Below, piece after piece: positions 1 to 4,797 of a stretch of DNA of 5,360 bases. A program made the position numbers and the translations under genes. This DNA comes from Archaeoglobaceae archaeon (GTDB lineage Archaea; Halobacteriota; Archaeoglobi; Archaeoglobales; Archaeoglobaceae), in the NCBI GenBank assembly GCA_027016055.1, contig JALWBF010000102.1, positions 4,012 to 9,371 of the forward strand, in the 5' to 3' direction. Within the stretch, counting starts at the first letter, position 1, and each line of letters begins with the position of its first letter. Below the pieces are notes generated by a model. The model worked only from the letters and a program-made list of their open reading frames with translations. It was not told where the DNA came from and did not search any database.

Positions 1-98
1 GAGTAGTCACGGTGCTTACGGATAAGAAGGTCGGAGATTTCGTAAAATTCCAGATCGTAAGAGATCACGACGGAATATTCTTGGGAAGGGAGATCTAA
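1..98 (+). CDS. C-terminal end of a TRAM-domain protein, possibly archaeal tRNA methylthiotransferase (partial)
   Basis: Only the last 31 codons are present. The frame begins at base 3 and the stop TAA is at 96-98. The visible peptide starts VVTVLTDKKVGDFVKFQIV and ends DGIFLGREI. The order hydrophobic strand, K-V-G-D, V-K-x-x-I-V, then G-I-F-L-G at the end is how the C-terminal TRAM domain closes in radical-SAM methylthiotransferases of the MtaB/CDKAL1 group, which thiomethylate t6A37 of ANN-decoding tRNAs. In that group TRAM binds the tRNA. This is pattern recognition on a very short piece. Another TRAM or OB-fold protein, such as an RNA methyltransferase, is possible. The radical-SAM domain, which would decide it, lies upstream of the window. 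The stop overlaps the stop of the convergent membrane-protein gene by four bases. Confidence 0.5.
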   Translation, partial: VVTVLTDKKVGDFVKFQIVRDHDGIFLGREI

Positions 99-427
99 AA
101 CGCCACGAGTATTGAGCATTCGAGATAGATGATAGCTGGGAGGAGGAAGTTAATATTTTTTGAAAGTGCGCTTACTACGAACAGCATGCACGTTATCAGG
201 ATTAGGATTTGCCTAATCCGAACCGGAACGTTGGATTTAACCCTTCTTCTGACTTTGAGATCGATAATTAATAGAAATAATCCTACGATTACTATTAGAT
301 AGCTTAAGGTCAGCAGCTTTTGAAGCTCGTTAATACCTATCACGTTGAAGAGCGCCAATATCAAGATTAAGAAAAAACCGATACCGGTGGAGATCAACAG
401 CAAACCATACGCTTTCCTAACATTCAT
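95..427 (-). CDS. small four-helix membrane protein of unknown function
   Basis: A 110-residue protein that I do not recognise. Four hydrophobic segments are visible at about residues 8-29, 39-57, 73-88 and 92-109. The N-terminus (MNVRK) is basic, and the stretch from 58 to 72 has many Arg and Lys residues. By the positive-inside rule this puts both ends and the middle loop in the cytoplasm, as two helical hairpins. There are no charged residues inside the helices and no motif suggesting a substrate or enzyme activity. The ATG at 427-425 is chosen because a TATA box lies about 24 bases upstream on this strand and there is no Shine-Dalgarno sequence, so the mRNA is probably leaderless. The gene is alone on its strand and ends tail to tail against the partial gene at the window start. 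Its reality rests on the hydrophobic pattern and the well-placed promoter. Confidence 0.72.
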   Translation of the reverse strand: MNVRKAYGLLLISTGIGFFLILILALFNVIGINELQKLLTLSYLIVIVGLFLLIIDLKVRRRVKSNVPVRIRQILILITCMLFVVSALSKNINFLLPAIIYLECSILVAF

Positions 428-447
428 ACTTTTTGATGATCGCTTAT

Positions 448-455
448 TATATAAA
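448..455 (-). promoter_or_regulatory. TATA box for the minus-strand membrane-protein gene
   Basis: Read on the minus strand this is TTTATATA inside a run CTTTTTTATATAATAAG. Its centre is about 24 bases upstream of the ATG at 427, the usual TATA-to-start distance in archaea. Transcription would therefore begin at or next to the start codon. No ribosome binding site precedes the ATG, which agrees with a leaderless transcript. Confidence 0.6.
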
Positions 456-604
456 AAAGTTGGTTGCTACAGTCTAAGCACACCTAAAAAAACTAAAAAC
501 ATTCAATGGAAATTTCTTAATTTTTGGGAACAATCTCAGTTATCTTAAAAATAAATATTAACGAATTAATGTTCGATAATAATAAGTATTACTAAATCGC
601 AAAT

Positions 605-612
605 TTTTTATA
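605..612 (+). promoter_or_regulatory. TATA box for the DUF4198-like gene
   Basis: TTTTTATA at 605-612, preceded by CGCAAA as a plausible BRE, is centred about 29 bases before the ATG at 638. The start point would fall at roughly 633-638, giving a leaderless or near-leaderless mRNA. A purine stretch GGAGGGG lies just inside the coding region and cannot serve this start. Confidence 0.6.
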
Positions 613-637
613 ACACTATTGATGATGATAATCCGCG

Positions 638-1246
638 ATGGAGGGGTGTGGGAGAATAATAGGCAACGACGTTTGGATAGACCTTCGGCAGGATGGCAGA
701 TTTTACGTTAGACATGGTATGAAAGGTTATCTTGATCTTAGATTGATAAGGAAGGCTTTTGCAGTGGACTCTATTGGAAATACGAGACCTATAGCAGTTG
801 ATATTAGTAAGAATTCGTATGGTGAATTTTTATTGAATTTTAATAATGATGGGATATATACCGTTGTAATAGAATATGATTGTGGTGTGAACTCAAAGAA
901 TGAAACGATCAGCAACAGAGATGTTTACCACGTTTACGGATTCGCAAAGGCGTATTTCATAGTCGGTGATTTAGAGCGCAGACCGAGTAGCGTTGGGTTG
1001 GATCTGGAGATAATTCCGGAAGTTATAAAGAAGTTCAGGGAAGGTGAAAGGGTAGGAGTTCAACTGCTATCTAAAAATAAACCGGTAAGGGGTGAAATAA
1101 AGGTTAGATGCGGTAAAAAATTGGTGGTAATTTTCGACGAGGATTACGCAGAAATAAACCTCGGTAAGGGTGCAAACGTAATATCCGCAAAGGTCATCGA
1201 CGGCAAAAAGTTAATGCTCTCAACATTGACGATTATGGCTTATTAA
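638..1246 (+). CDS. DUF4198-like beta-sandwich protein without signal peptide
   Basis: A 202-residue protein, predicted to be mostly beta strands. It resembles DUF4198, the family that includes metal-uptake accessory proteins of the NikK/CbtK kind. The features used are an N-terminal GNDVWIDL segment with an aromatic strand after it (RFYVRHG), a middle strand pair (GIYTVVIEYD), KAYFIVGD at about 104-111, then GLDLEIIP at 120-127, followed by a second Ig-like region with GERVGVQLL and KPVRGEIKV. Most DUF4198 proteins are exported and begin with a signal peptide. Here the protein starts almost at the first domain strand, and an in-frame TAA sits at 629-631, so no leader can be gained by choosing an earlier start. 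It would be cytoplasmic unless a frameshift hides the leader. Codons in roughly 720-900 use many AAT, GAT and TAT, more AT-rich than the downstream genes. No transporter gene is adjacent. The family call is moderate; metal binding is not shown. Confidence 0.6.
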   Translation: MEGCGRIIGNDVWIDLRQDGRFYVRHGMKGYLDLRLIRKAFAVDSIGNTRPIAVDISKNSYGEFLLNFNNDGIYTVVIEYDCGVNSKNETISNRDVYHVYGFAKAYFIVGDLERRPSSVGLDLEIIPEVIKKFREGERVGVQLLSKNKPVRGEIKVRCGKKLVVIFDEDYAEINLGKGANVISAKVIDGKKLMLSTLTIMAY

Positions 1247-1521
1247 ACGTTAATCCTAAAGCTGTAAACGAAGAGAACCCTAACCCTACCTTTTCTTAAG
1301 CCGGCATACTTCGTGCTCATCTTAACTTCCGCTTTAAACATTTTATTCAGCTTTGAAATGATTGTTCTCGCTACGTTAACATCGGAAAAATATACATCCA
1401 TTCCATTCTTCGTCATCTCAATTTCGAACTCTTCGCCAAACCTTTCGATAATCTTCATTATTGCCTTCCTCTTTTCTTCATCTATCGAGCCTCTAATCTG
1501 AAGTATGGTCGGATGCTTCAC
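1243..1521 (-). CDS. stand-alone NMD3 C-terminal-like protein, 92 residues
   Basis: The protein runs from a GTG start at 1521-1519 to a TAA at 1245-1243. TILQIRG at residues 5-11 and G-M-D-V-Y-F at 40-45, then A-R (51-52), KLNKMFKAEVK at 58-68 and a final RVRVLFVYSFRI, follow the order seen in the C-terminal half of archaeal NMD3. There, a QxRG strand is followed by a G-x-D-x-Y strand, a helix, and a closing basic strand. NMD3 is a large-subunit assembly and export adaptor in eukaryotes; its archaeal role is less defined. The usual N-terminal Cys-x-x-Cys zinc fingers are absent, and there is no room for them. The GTG is preferred over the ATG at 1836 because the longer frame runs antisense through the next gene and across the shared TATA box, and because the TATA box is about 24 bases upstream. 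The mRNA is probably leaderless. A related RNA-binding fold is the alternative. Confidence 0.62.
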   Translation of the reverse strand: MKHPTILQIRGSIDEEKRKAIMKIIERFGEEFEIEMTKNGMDVYFSDVNVARTIISKLNKMFKAEVKMSTKYAGLRKGRVRVLFVYSFRINV

Positions 1522-1540
1522 AGAAGTAGTTGGCTCAAAA

Positions 1541-1548
1541 TTTATATA
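1541..1548. promoter_or_regulatory. shared TATA box for two divergent leaderless genes
   Basis: The octamer reads TTTATATA on the plus strand and TATATAAA on the minus strand, so each direction has a good archaeal TATA box. Its centre is about 26 bases from the plus-strand ATG (1571) and about 24 bases from the minus-strand GTG (1521). Purine-rich flanks that could act as BRE lie on both sides: CTCAAAA on the left for plus, GAATAAG for minus. Only 49 bases separate the two start codons, so both start points would lie at or next to the codons. Confidence 0.62.
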
Positions 1549-1570
1549 CTTATTCGCACAGCCGATTACG

Positions 1571-2227
1571 ATGGATCTGCTACAGCTGGAGTTCGACATC
1601 AGATATATAAATGCTGTATCGAGGAAGGTGCCGGAAGAGCATGCACTGATCAGGCTTATAATTTCAGCCTTAGCCACCCCTAACGAGCTCGAAAATTTAG
1701 TTAAAAGGGATTTCAGAGTTATAAATAGAAACGGTGAATCCGTGTATACTGTTAGACTGATATCCGGCGGAAGATCGAGGGTTGCTCCGATAGATGAAAA
1801 GACATACAAAATTATAATGGAAATCTGCAGAAACAAGAGCGGAAAGCAGAGGGTGTTCGATTACACGAAGGATGAGATCGACAGGATTGTGGAAAAATAC
1901 TCGCCGGTAAGGAGGAAATACAACGCACTTAAGCTCAGGGAAGCGGTAATAGAGATACTGAGGGACTGCTTATTCTTCGACCACGACTACGTCAGCGATT
2001 TGCTAAACGGTGTGAACTTAGATGGAGTTATCGACTTCCTTTACGATTCTCATCCGATGTTTTCCGGAATGTGGGATTTGGACGATGACGAAGTCGCGGA
2101 AGACTTCATAATGAATTACACGGCGATGACCGGAGTAAGAGATGCAAGGAAGATAGCTGAGGAGATATGCGAGAGCGAAGAAAGAGTGGCAAGATTAATG
2201 AGAAAGGAATTTAGAAGATTCCTTTAA
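1571..2227 (+). CDS. degenerate tyrosine-recombinase-like protein, function unknown
   Basis: A 218-residue protein. The order of segments recalls the catalytic domain of Xer/integrase tyrosine recombinases. A helix ending in TPNELENL (36-43) sits where G-L-R-I-S-E-L is expected. A beta hairpin with GGRSRVAPID (66-75) sits where the G-K-G-x-K-x-R-x-x-P loop is expected. VFDYTKDEIDRIV (95-107) follows, then ALKLREAV (119-126) at the H-x-L-R helix and DYVSDLLNG (139-147) at the L-G-H segment. If so, Arg I is Thr36, the H of HxxR is Leu120, only Arg123 is kept, and a Tyr at 158 (or Phe156) marks the nucleophile region. The N-terminal core-binding domain is also absent. An inactive DNA-binding relative is the simplest reading, but this is inference without alignment. 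The C-terminus is helical, charged and basic (RLMRKEFRRFL). The ATG at 1571 is chosen for its TATA spacing; a frame from 1505 would run through the promoter. Confidence 0.7.
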   Translation: MDLLQLEFDIRYINAVSRKVPEEHALIRLIISALATPNELENLVKRDFRVINRNGESVYTVRLISGGRSRVAPIDEKTYKIIMEICRNKSGKQRVFDYTKDEIDRIVEKYSPVRRKYNALKLREAVIEILRDCLFFDHDYVSDLLNGVNLDGVIDFLYDSHPMFSGMWDLDDDEVAEDFIMNYTAMTGVRDARKIAEEICESEERVARLMRKEFRRFL

Positions 2228-2254
2228 TTCGACTGGCTTATAGTTAACATAGCA

Positions 2255-2262
2255 AATTTTAT
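2255..2262 (+). promoter_or_regulatory. TATA box for the glycoprotein-kinase operon
   Basis: AATTTTAT, preceded by AGCAAA, is centred about 27 bases upstream of the ATG at 2286. It is weaker than the other boxes in the window, but it is the only candidate in the 58-base gap. It would give a leaderless or very short-leader transcript that probably also carries the kinase gene. Confidence 0.5.
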
Positions 2263-2285
2263 CTTCATTCAACAGACCGAAGATT

Positions 2286-3170
2286 ATGGCAAAAATGATG
2301 GAAAAAAAGTCCGCAAGAATTCTTGCATTTATATTGGCTCTAATAATGATCGGCTCGGTGCTCGTATACGCTTTTAGGGGACCTTCAAAACCTGAGGAAA
2401 GAGCTGTGAAGTTTGACATGGGGGATAGTCTTAAGGATTGGCTAAGATACGTCCCAAACTCAACCGAATACATACTATACTTCAACTACAACGTTACAAA
2501 CGAAACCCTGCTTAAATTAATCTACAACGCTACACTAAAAAACATCGATCCCTACGCATTCTCAATCTTCAGACCGAACTACATCGGAATGTTTAAACGG
2601 ATGCTGATTGGCTATCCAGAATTGTATCTTATCGACCTCGGAAGAAAGAAGGTTTACTTCGCCTTTGATTATGAAAGAAATTATCACGGCTACGATGTTA
2701 AAATAAAAAACTTTAATGGAAGATACTACGCCATGGTTAGCGAAATCCATCCCGTAGTCTACGGATACTTGGGCAGTGTTATCAACGTTCTGAAGGTTAT
2801 ATCGAACAACGGAACGAATTTTACGGATAGATATGGGAATTACACAAGCAGAATAAACGGAAGCTTCGATTATGCGGTAATGGTTACCGGCAAAACAGCA
2901 ATGAGTTCGATTCAAAGTAACGGAACCCCCATAGCCGACTTCTACTTCGAGGGATACAGGATGAACGAAACAAACGGGATGTTCGAGAAGGTCGTGGGCA
3001 TCCACTTTTTGGGCAACTACTTCTTAGTGAAATCCAACAAAACCGCATACTACTACTTCAGAAATTATAAAGATGGTTTCAGCATCGCGATAATGGACGA
3101 TTACAATCTGACAAAGCTTATCAACACTACACCGGAAATAAGGTCTGTGATAATTAAGTTCGGAAAGTAA
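2286..3170 (+). CDS. membrane-anchored, sequon-rich extracellular protein of unknown function
   Basis: A 294-residue protein with a charged N-terminus (MAKMMEKKSAR), one hydrophobic helix at about 12-30, and a large domain outside the cell. The helix could be a membrane anchor or an uncleaved signal; there is no lipobox cysteine. The outer part contains 13 N-glycosylation sequons, at Asn 58, 69, 72, 81, 175, 178, 186, 191, 212, 227, 251, 274 and 280. None lies before the helix. Two (212 and 280) are followed by Pro and may not be used. The domain is rich in Tyr, Phe and Asn. It begins LKDWLRYVPNSTEYILYF, an arrangement common to archaeal surface proteins, but I recognise no family or catalytic motif. 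The first ATG is taken; in-frame ATGs at 2295 and 2298 would change only the basic tail. The kinase gene begins one base after its stop, so the two are likely co-transcribed. Confidence 0.83.
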   Translation: MAKMMEKKSARILAFILALIMIGSVLVYAFRGPSKPEERAVKFDMGDSLKDWLRYVPNSTEYILYFNYNVTNETLLKLIYNATLKNIDPYAFSIFRPNYIGMFKRMLIGYPELYLIDLGRKKVYFAFDYERNYHGYDVKIKNFNGRYYAMVSEIHPVVYGYLGSVINVLKVISNNGTNFTDRYGNYTSRINGSFDYAVMVTGKTAMSSIQSNGTPIADFYFEGYRMNETNGMFEKVVGIHFLGNYFLVKSNKTAYYYFRNYKDGFSIAIMDDYNLTKLINTTPEIRSVIIKFGK

Positions 3171-3171
3171 T

Positions 3172-4371
3172 ATGAGGGTCGAAGGTGGAACGACTCTGCT
3201 GGTAGAAGGAAAAGCGGAGGTAAAAGTTGAAGGAAAAGCCGAGGTCTTCGGATGTCCAATTGAGAGCGTTACGGTTAGCGAGGGGAAGATTCTTCCAATA
3301 TATATTTTGGAAGACTCCGAAGTGGAAGTGGAAGGAAATTACATTGCGGTCAAAGGCTCAACGATTCCGGATAGCTGGAACAGACTTGTAGAAACTATCG
3401 AGAGGGAAGGATACACAAAAATAATGCTTTTCGGAGATACAGATTCCGGCAAGAGCAGTCTTGCAACATTTTTAGCTAACAAGCTAAGCGGGGGAAAGTG
3501 GCTCGTTGATTTGGATATCGGGCAGTCAGACATTGCCCATCCGTGCGCGATGGGTATCGGATACACAGAAGGCGGAATTATATCGATTTCGGAGGTTCAG
3601 ATGCTCGACGGCTACTTCGTTGGAACTATATCTCCAACGGGAAGAGAGGCGAGATGCTTAAGGGGGGTTGCAAGCATCGTAAGTAAGACTTACGATCTCG
3701 CTAAGGAAAAAGATAAAATTATCATAGACACTACCGGCTGGACTAAGGGGAAGAGAGCAAGGGACTACAAGCTTGCGAAGATCGAGATAATAAAGCCGGA
3801 TTTAATCGTATGCTTCGGAAAAACGCCGTATTACCTCAAAAGATACAACACGTTCGAAGTAGAATCTTTCGTGCTGAAGAAGAGAAGCAGAGAGGTTAGG
3901 AGTTCGATAAGGAGTAGGCTTTACGCCAAATGGCTTGAAAACTCGGAGCTTAGAAAGTTCAAAGTTGATGAGTTAGAGTTCGAGAGCACGACGCTTTTTA
4001 AGGGTGAGAAGATCGAATTCTTAGAAGGTGTTTTGGATGCTAAGGTAATCTTTGCAGAAAAGGGCGCAGATTTCTTGAACGTTTGCGTGGAAAAGGAGGT
4101 GGAGGTTGGAGGGGAACTAATCAAGGCTTTGCTTGAGGTTTATGAGGTTAAGGAGGTCTGCATATTTTCTCCAGATCAGCTGAAAGGTTTGATGCTCGGA
4201 TTATACGATAAAGATGGCAGATATTTGGGCTTCGGATTGCTCAAAGGGTTGGATGTTGAAGAAAGATCGATAGATGTTTTGACTTCCGTAAGAGGAGAGA
4301 TCGGAAGGGTAGAATTTGGAGAGATAAAGCTCAGCGATGACCTGAAGGAAGTCATAACCAGAGTTCCCTAA
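3172..4371 (+). CDS. Clp1/Grc3-type RNA 5'-hydroxyl polynucleotide kinase
   Basis: A 399-residue protein of the Clp1/Grc3/Nol9 family. These enzymes transfer the gamma phosphate of ATP to the 5'-OH of RNA; archaeal members act on RNA and are thought to serve tRNA or rRNA processing. A small beta domain (about 1-65) comes first. Then the P-loop GDTDSGKSS (88-96, Lys94), the Walker-B-like LVDLDIGQSD (111-120) with Asp113, Asp115 and Gln118, the clasp-like GTISPTGRE (151-159), and DTTGW (186-190) follow. IKPDLIVCFG (207-216) marks the nucleotide-base side, and an Arg/Lys-rich lid with basic residues lies around 236-250. A C-terminal beta domain of about 130 residues completes the usual architecture, so the gene appears intact. 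The start is one base after the preceding stop and has only a weak GGAAAG upstream, so translation may be coupled. Residues 11-26 are a tandem duplication of an eight-residue unit. Confidence 0.9.
   Translation: MRVEGGTTLLVEGKAEVKVEGKAEVFGCPIESVTVSEGKILPIYILEDSEVEVEGNYIAVKGSTIPDSWNRLVETIEREGYTKIMLFGDTDSGKSSLATFLANKLSGGKWLVDLDIGQSDIAHPCAMGIGYTEGGIISISEVQMLDGYFVGTISPTGREARCLRGVASIVSKTYDLAKEKDKIIIDTTGWTKGKRARDYKLAKIEIIKPDLIVCFGKTPYYLKRYNTFEVESFVLKKRSREVRSSIRSRLYAKWLENSELRKFKVDELEFESTTLFKGEKIEFLEGVLDAKVIFAEKGADFLNVCVEKEVEVGGELIKALLEVYEVKEVCIFSPDQLKGLMLGLYDKDGRYLGFGLLKGLDVEERSIDVLTSVRGEIGRVEFGEIKLSDDLKEVITRVP
3202..3249 (+). repeat. 24-bp tandem duplication in the kinase N-terminal beta domain
   Basis: Two adjacent 24-base units encode VEGKAEVK and VEGKAEVF. 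They differ at a few bases, mostly at third codon positions, so the protein repeat is better kept than the DNA. The unit adds one beta-strand pair in the small N-terminal domain, which in this family naturally contains strand-turn-strand repeats. It could be a recent duplication or normal fold periodicity. Confidence 0.6.
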
Positions 4372-4372
4372 A

Positions 4373-4380
4373 CTTAAAAT
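4373..4380 (+). promoter_or_regulatory. possible TATA box for the YjbQ-Nep1 pair
   Basis: CTTAAAAT just after the kinase stop is centred about 26 bases before the ATG at 4403, the same spacing as the other promoters in the window. A more TATA-like AATATAAA at 4392-4399 is only three bases from the ATG and is too close to act for this gene. Read-through from the kinase operon is also possible. Confidence 0.4.
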
Positions 4381-4402
4381 TCCCGGAATCGAATATAAAA
4401 CT

Positions 4403-4795
4403 ATGATCGAAATTAGGACGAGTAGGAGGGTCGAAATCATAGATATAACATCTGATGTTCAGAGAGAGGTGGAGAAATCCGGTGTCAAGGACGGAATTGC
4501 CGTCGTTTACACACAGCACACGACAACAGCTATAGTTATCAACGAGAACGAATCTGGTTTGAAGGAGGATATAGTGTTCATTTTGGATAAGCTGATTCCG
4601 AGAGGAGCCGGCTACATGCACGACACCATAGATAACAATGCCGACTCCCATCTCAGAGCGATTTTACTCGGAAACAGTGTTGTTGTTCCGATAACTAACG
4701 GAAGACTCGATTTGGGAACTTGGCAGAGGATAATGTTCATAGAATTGGACGGCCCTAGAACGAGGAGAGTTATCGTGAAAGCCATCGAGGGTTAA
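4403..4795 (+). CDS. YjbQ/UPF0047 family protein
   Basis: A 130-residue protein, the usual length of the family (130-140). It carries the full family signature: YTQHTTTAIVINENE at 36-50, with His39 and Thr40-42, then HDTIDNNADSHLRA at 73-86 with His73, Asp81 and His83, and finally a block at about 99-119 with NGRLDLGTWQR and ELDGPR. The Thr/His cluster forms the putative active site of this trimeric fold. Some members have been reported to show secondary thiamine-phosphate synthase activity in vitro or by complementation, but the physiological role is not settled, so the enzymatic name should be held loosely. Nep1 starts two bases after the stop, so the two form a pair. The start has no Shine-Dalgarno sequence, and a TATA-like element lies about 26 bases upstream. 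Confidence 0.93.
   Translation: MIEIRTSRRVEIIDITSDVQREVEKSGVKDGIAVVYTQHTTTAIVINENESGLKEDIVFILDKLIPRGAGYMHDTIDNNADSHLRAILLGNSVVVPITNGRLDLGTWQRIMFIELDGPRTRRVIVKAIEG
4787..4791 (+). promoter_or_regulatory. Shine-Dalgarno sequence for Nep1
   Basis: GAGGG lies six bases before the Nep1 ATG, inside the last codons of the YjbQ gene. It is the only convincing ribosome binding site in the window, and it serves a start that is internal to an operon. It also supports the choice of 4798 as the Nep1 start. Confidence 0.6.
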
Positions 4796-4797
4796 AC

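Larger units (their letters stand above)
428..637. other. AT-rich intergenic region between divergent genes
   Basis: This 210-base stretch separates the membrane-protein gene (leftward) from the DUF4198-like gene (rightward). Each edge holds a TATA box for the gene next to it. The middle, about 461-600, is very AT-rich, with A-runs near 485-500 and 545-560. A short inverted repeat, CGAA-6-TTCG, lies near 561-574 and is too weak to call an operator. I see no convincing small ORF, tRNA or stable RNA fold in it. A frame open across 345-548 mostly overlaps the membrane-protein gene on the other strand and looks like a shadow. Confidence 0.6.

Noticed and set aside
345..548. A 67-codon plus-strand frame across the membrane-protein gene start and the AT-rich gap
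   Set aside because: Half of it is antisense to the membrane protein. It has no promoter, and its composition (Lys and Ser runs) follows AT-rich DNA.
461..600. A non-coding RNA or CRISPR leader in the AT-rich gap
   Set aside because: No direct repeats of suitable length, no stable stem and no GC-rich island are visible. High AT content alone is normal for an archaeal promoter region.
621..629. GATGATGAT triplet run before the DUF4198-like gene as an operator or repeat
   Set aside because: It has only three units and would arise easily by chance in this composition. No second copy is seen elsewhere in the window.
1505..1570. Longer start for the Xer-like gene at 1505
   Set aside because: The extra 22 codons overlap the divergent gene's start and contain the TATA box. 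The ATG at 1571 has the correct spacing.
1522..1836. Upstream extension of the NMD3-like frame to an ATG at 1836
   Set aside because: It runs antisense to the 1571-2227 gene and through the shared TATA box. The added residues are low-complexity Ser/Leu/Ile, as expected of a shadow frame, and homology-like sequence begins only near the GTG at 1521.
2562..3005. A 147-codon minus-strand frame inside the glycoprotein gene
   Set aside because: It is antisense to a well-supported gene with a signal anchor and dense sequons. No promoter or recognisable domain is present on the minus strand.
4392..4399. AATATAAA as the promoter of the YjbQ gene
   Set aside because: It is only three bases from the ATG. 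A TATA box there would start transcription inside the coding region, past the ATG.
4201..4651. Minus-strand frames over the kinase end and YjbQ
   Set aside because: They overlap two clearly recognised plus-strand families and show no domain of their own.
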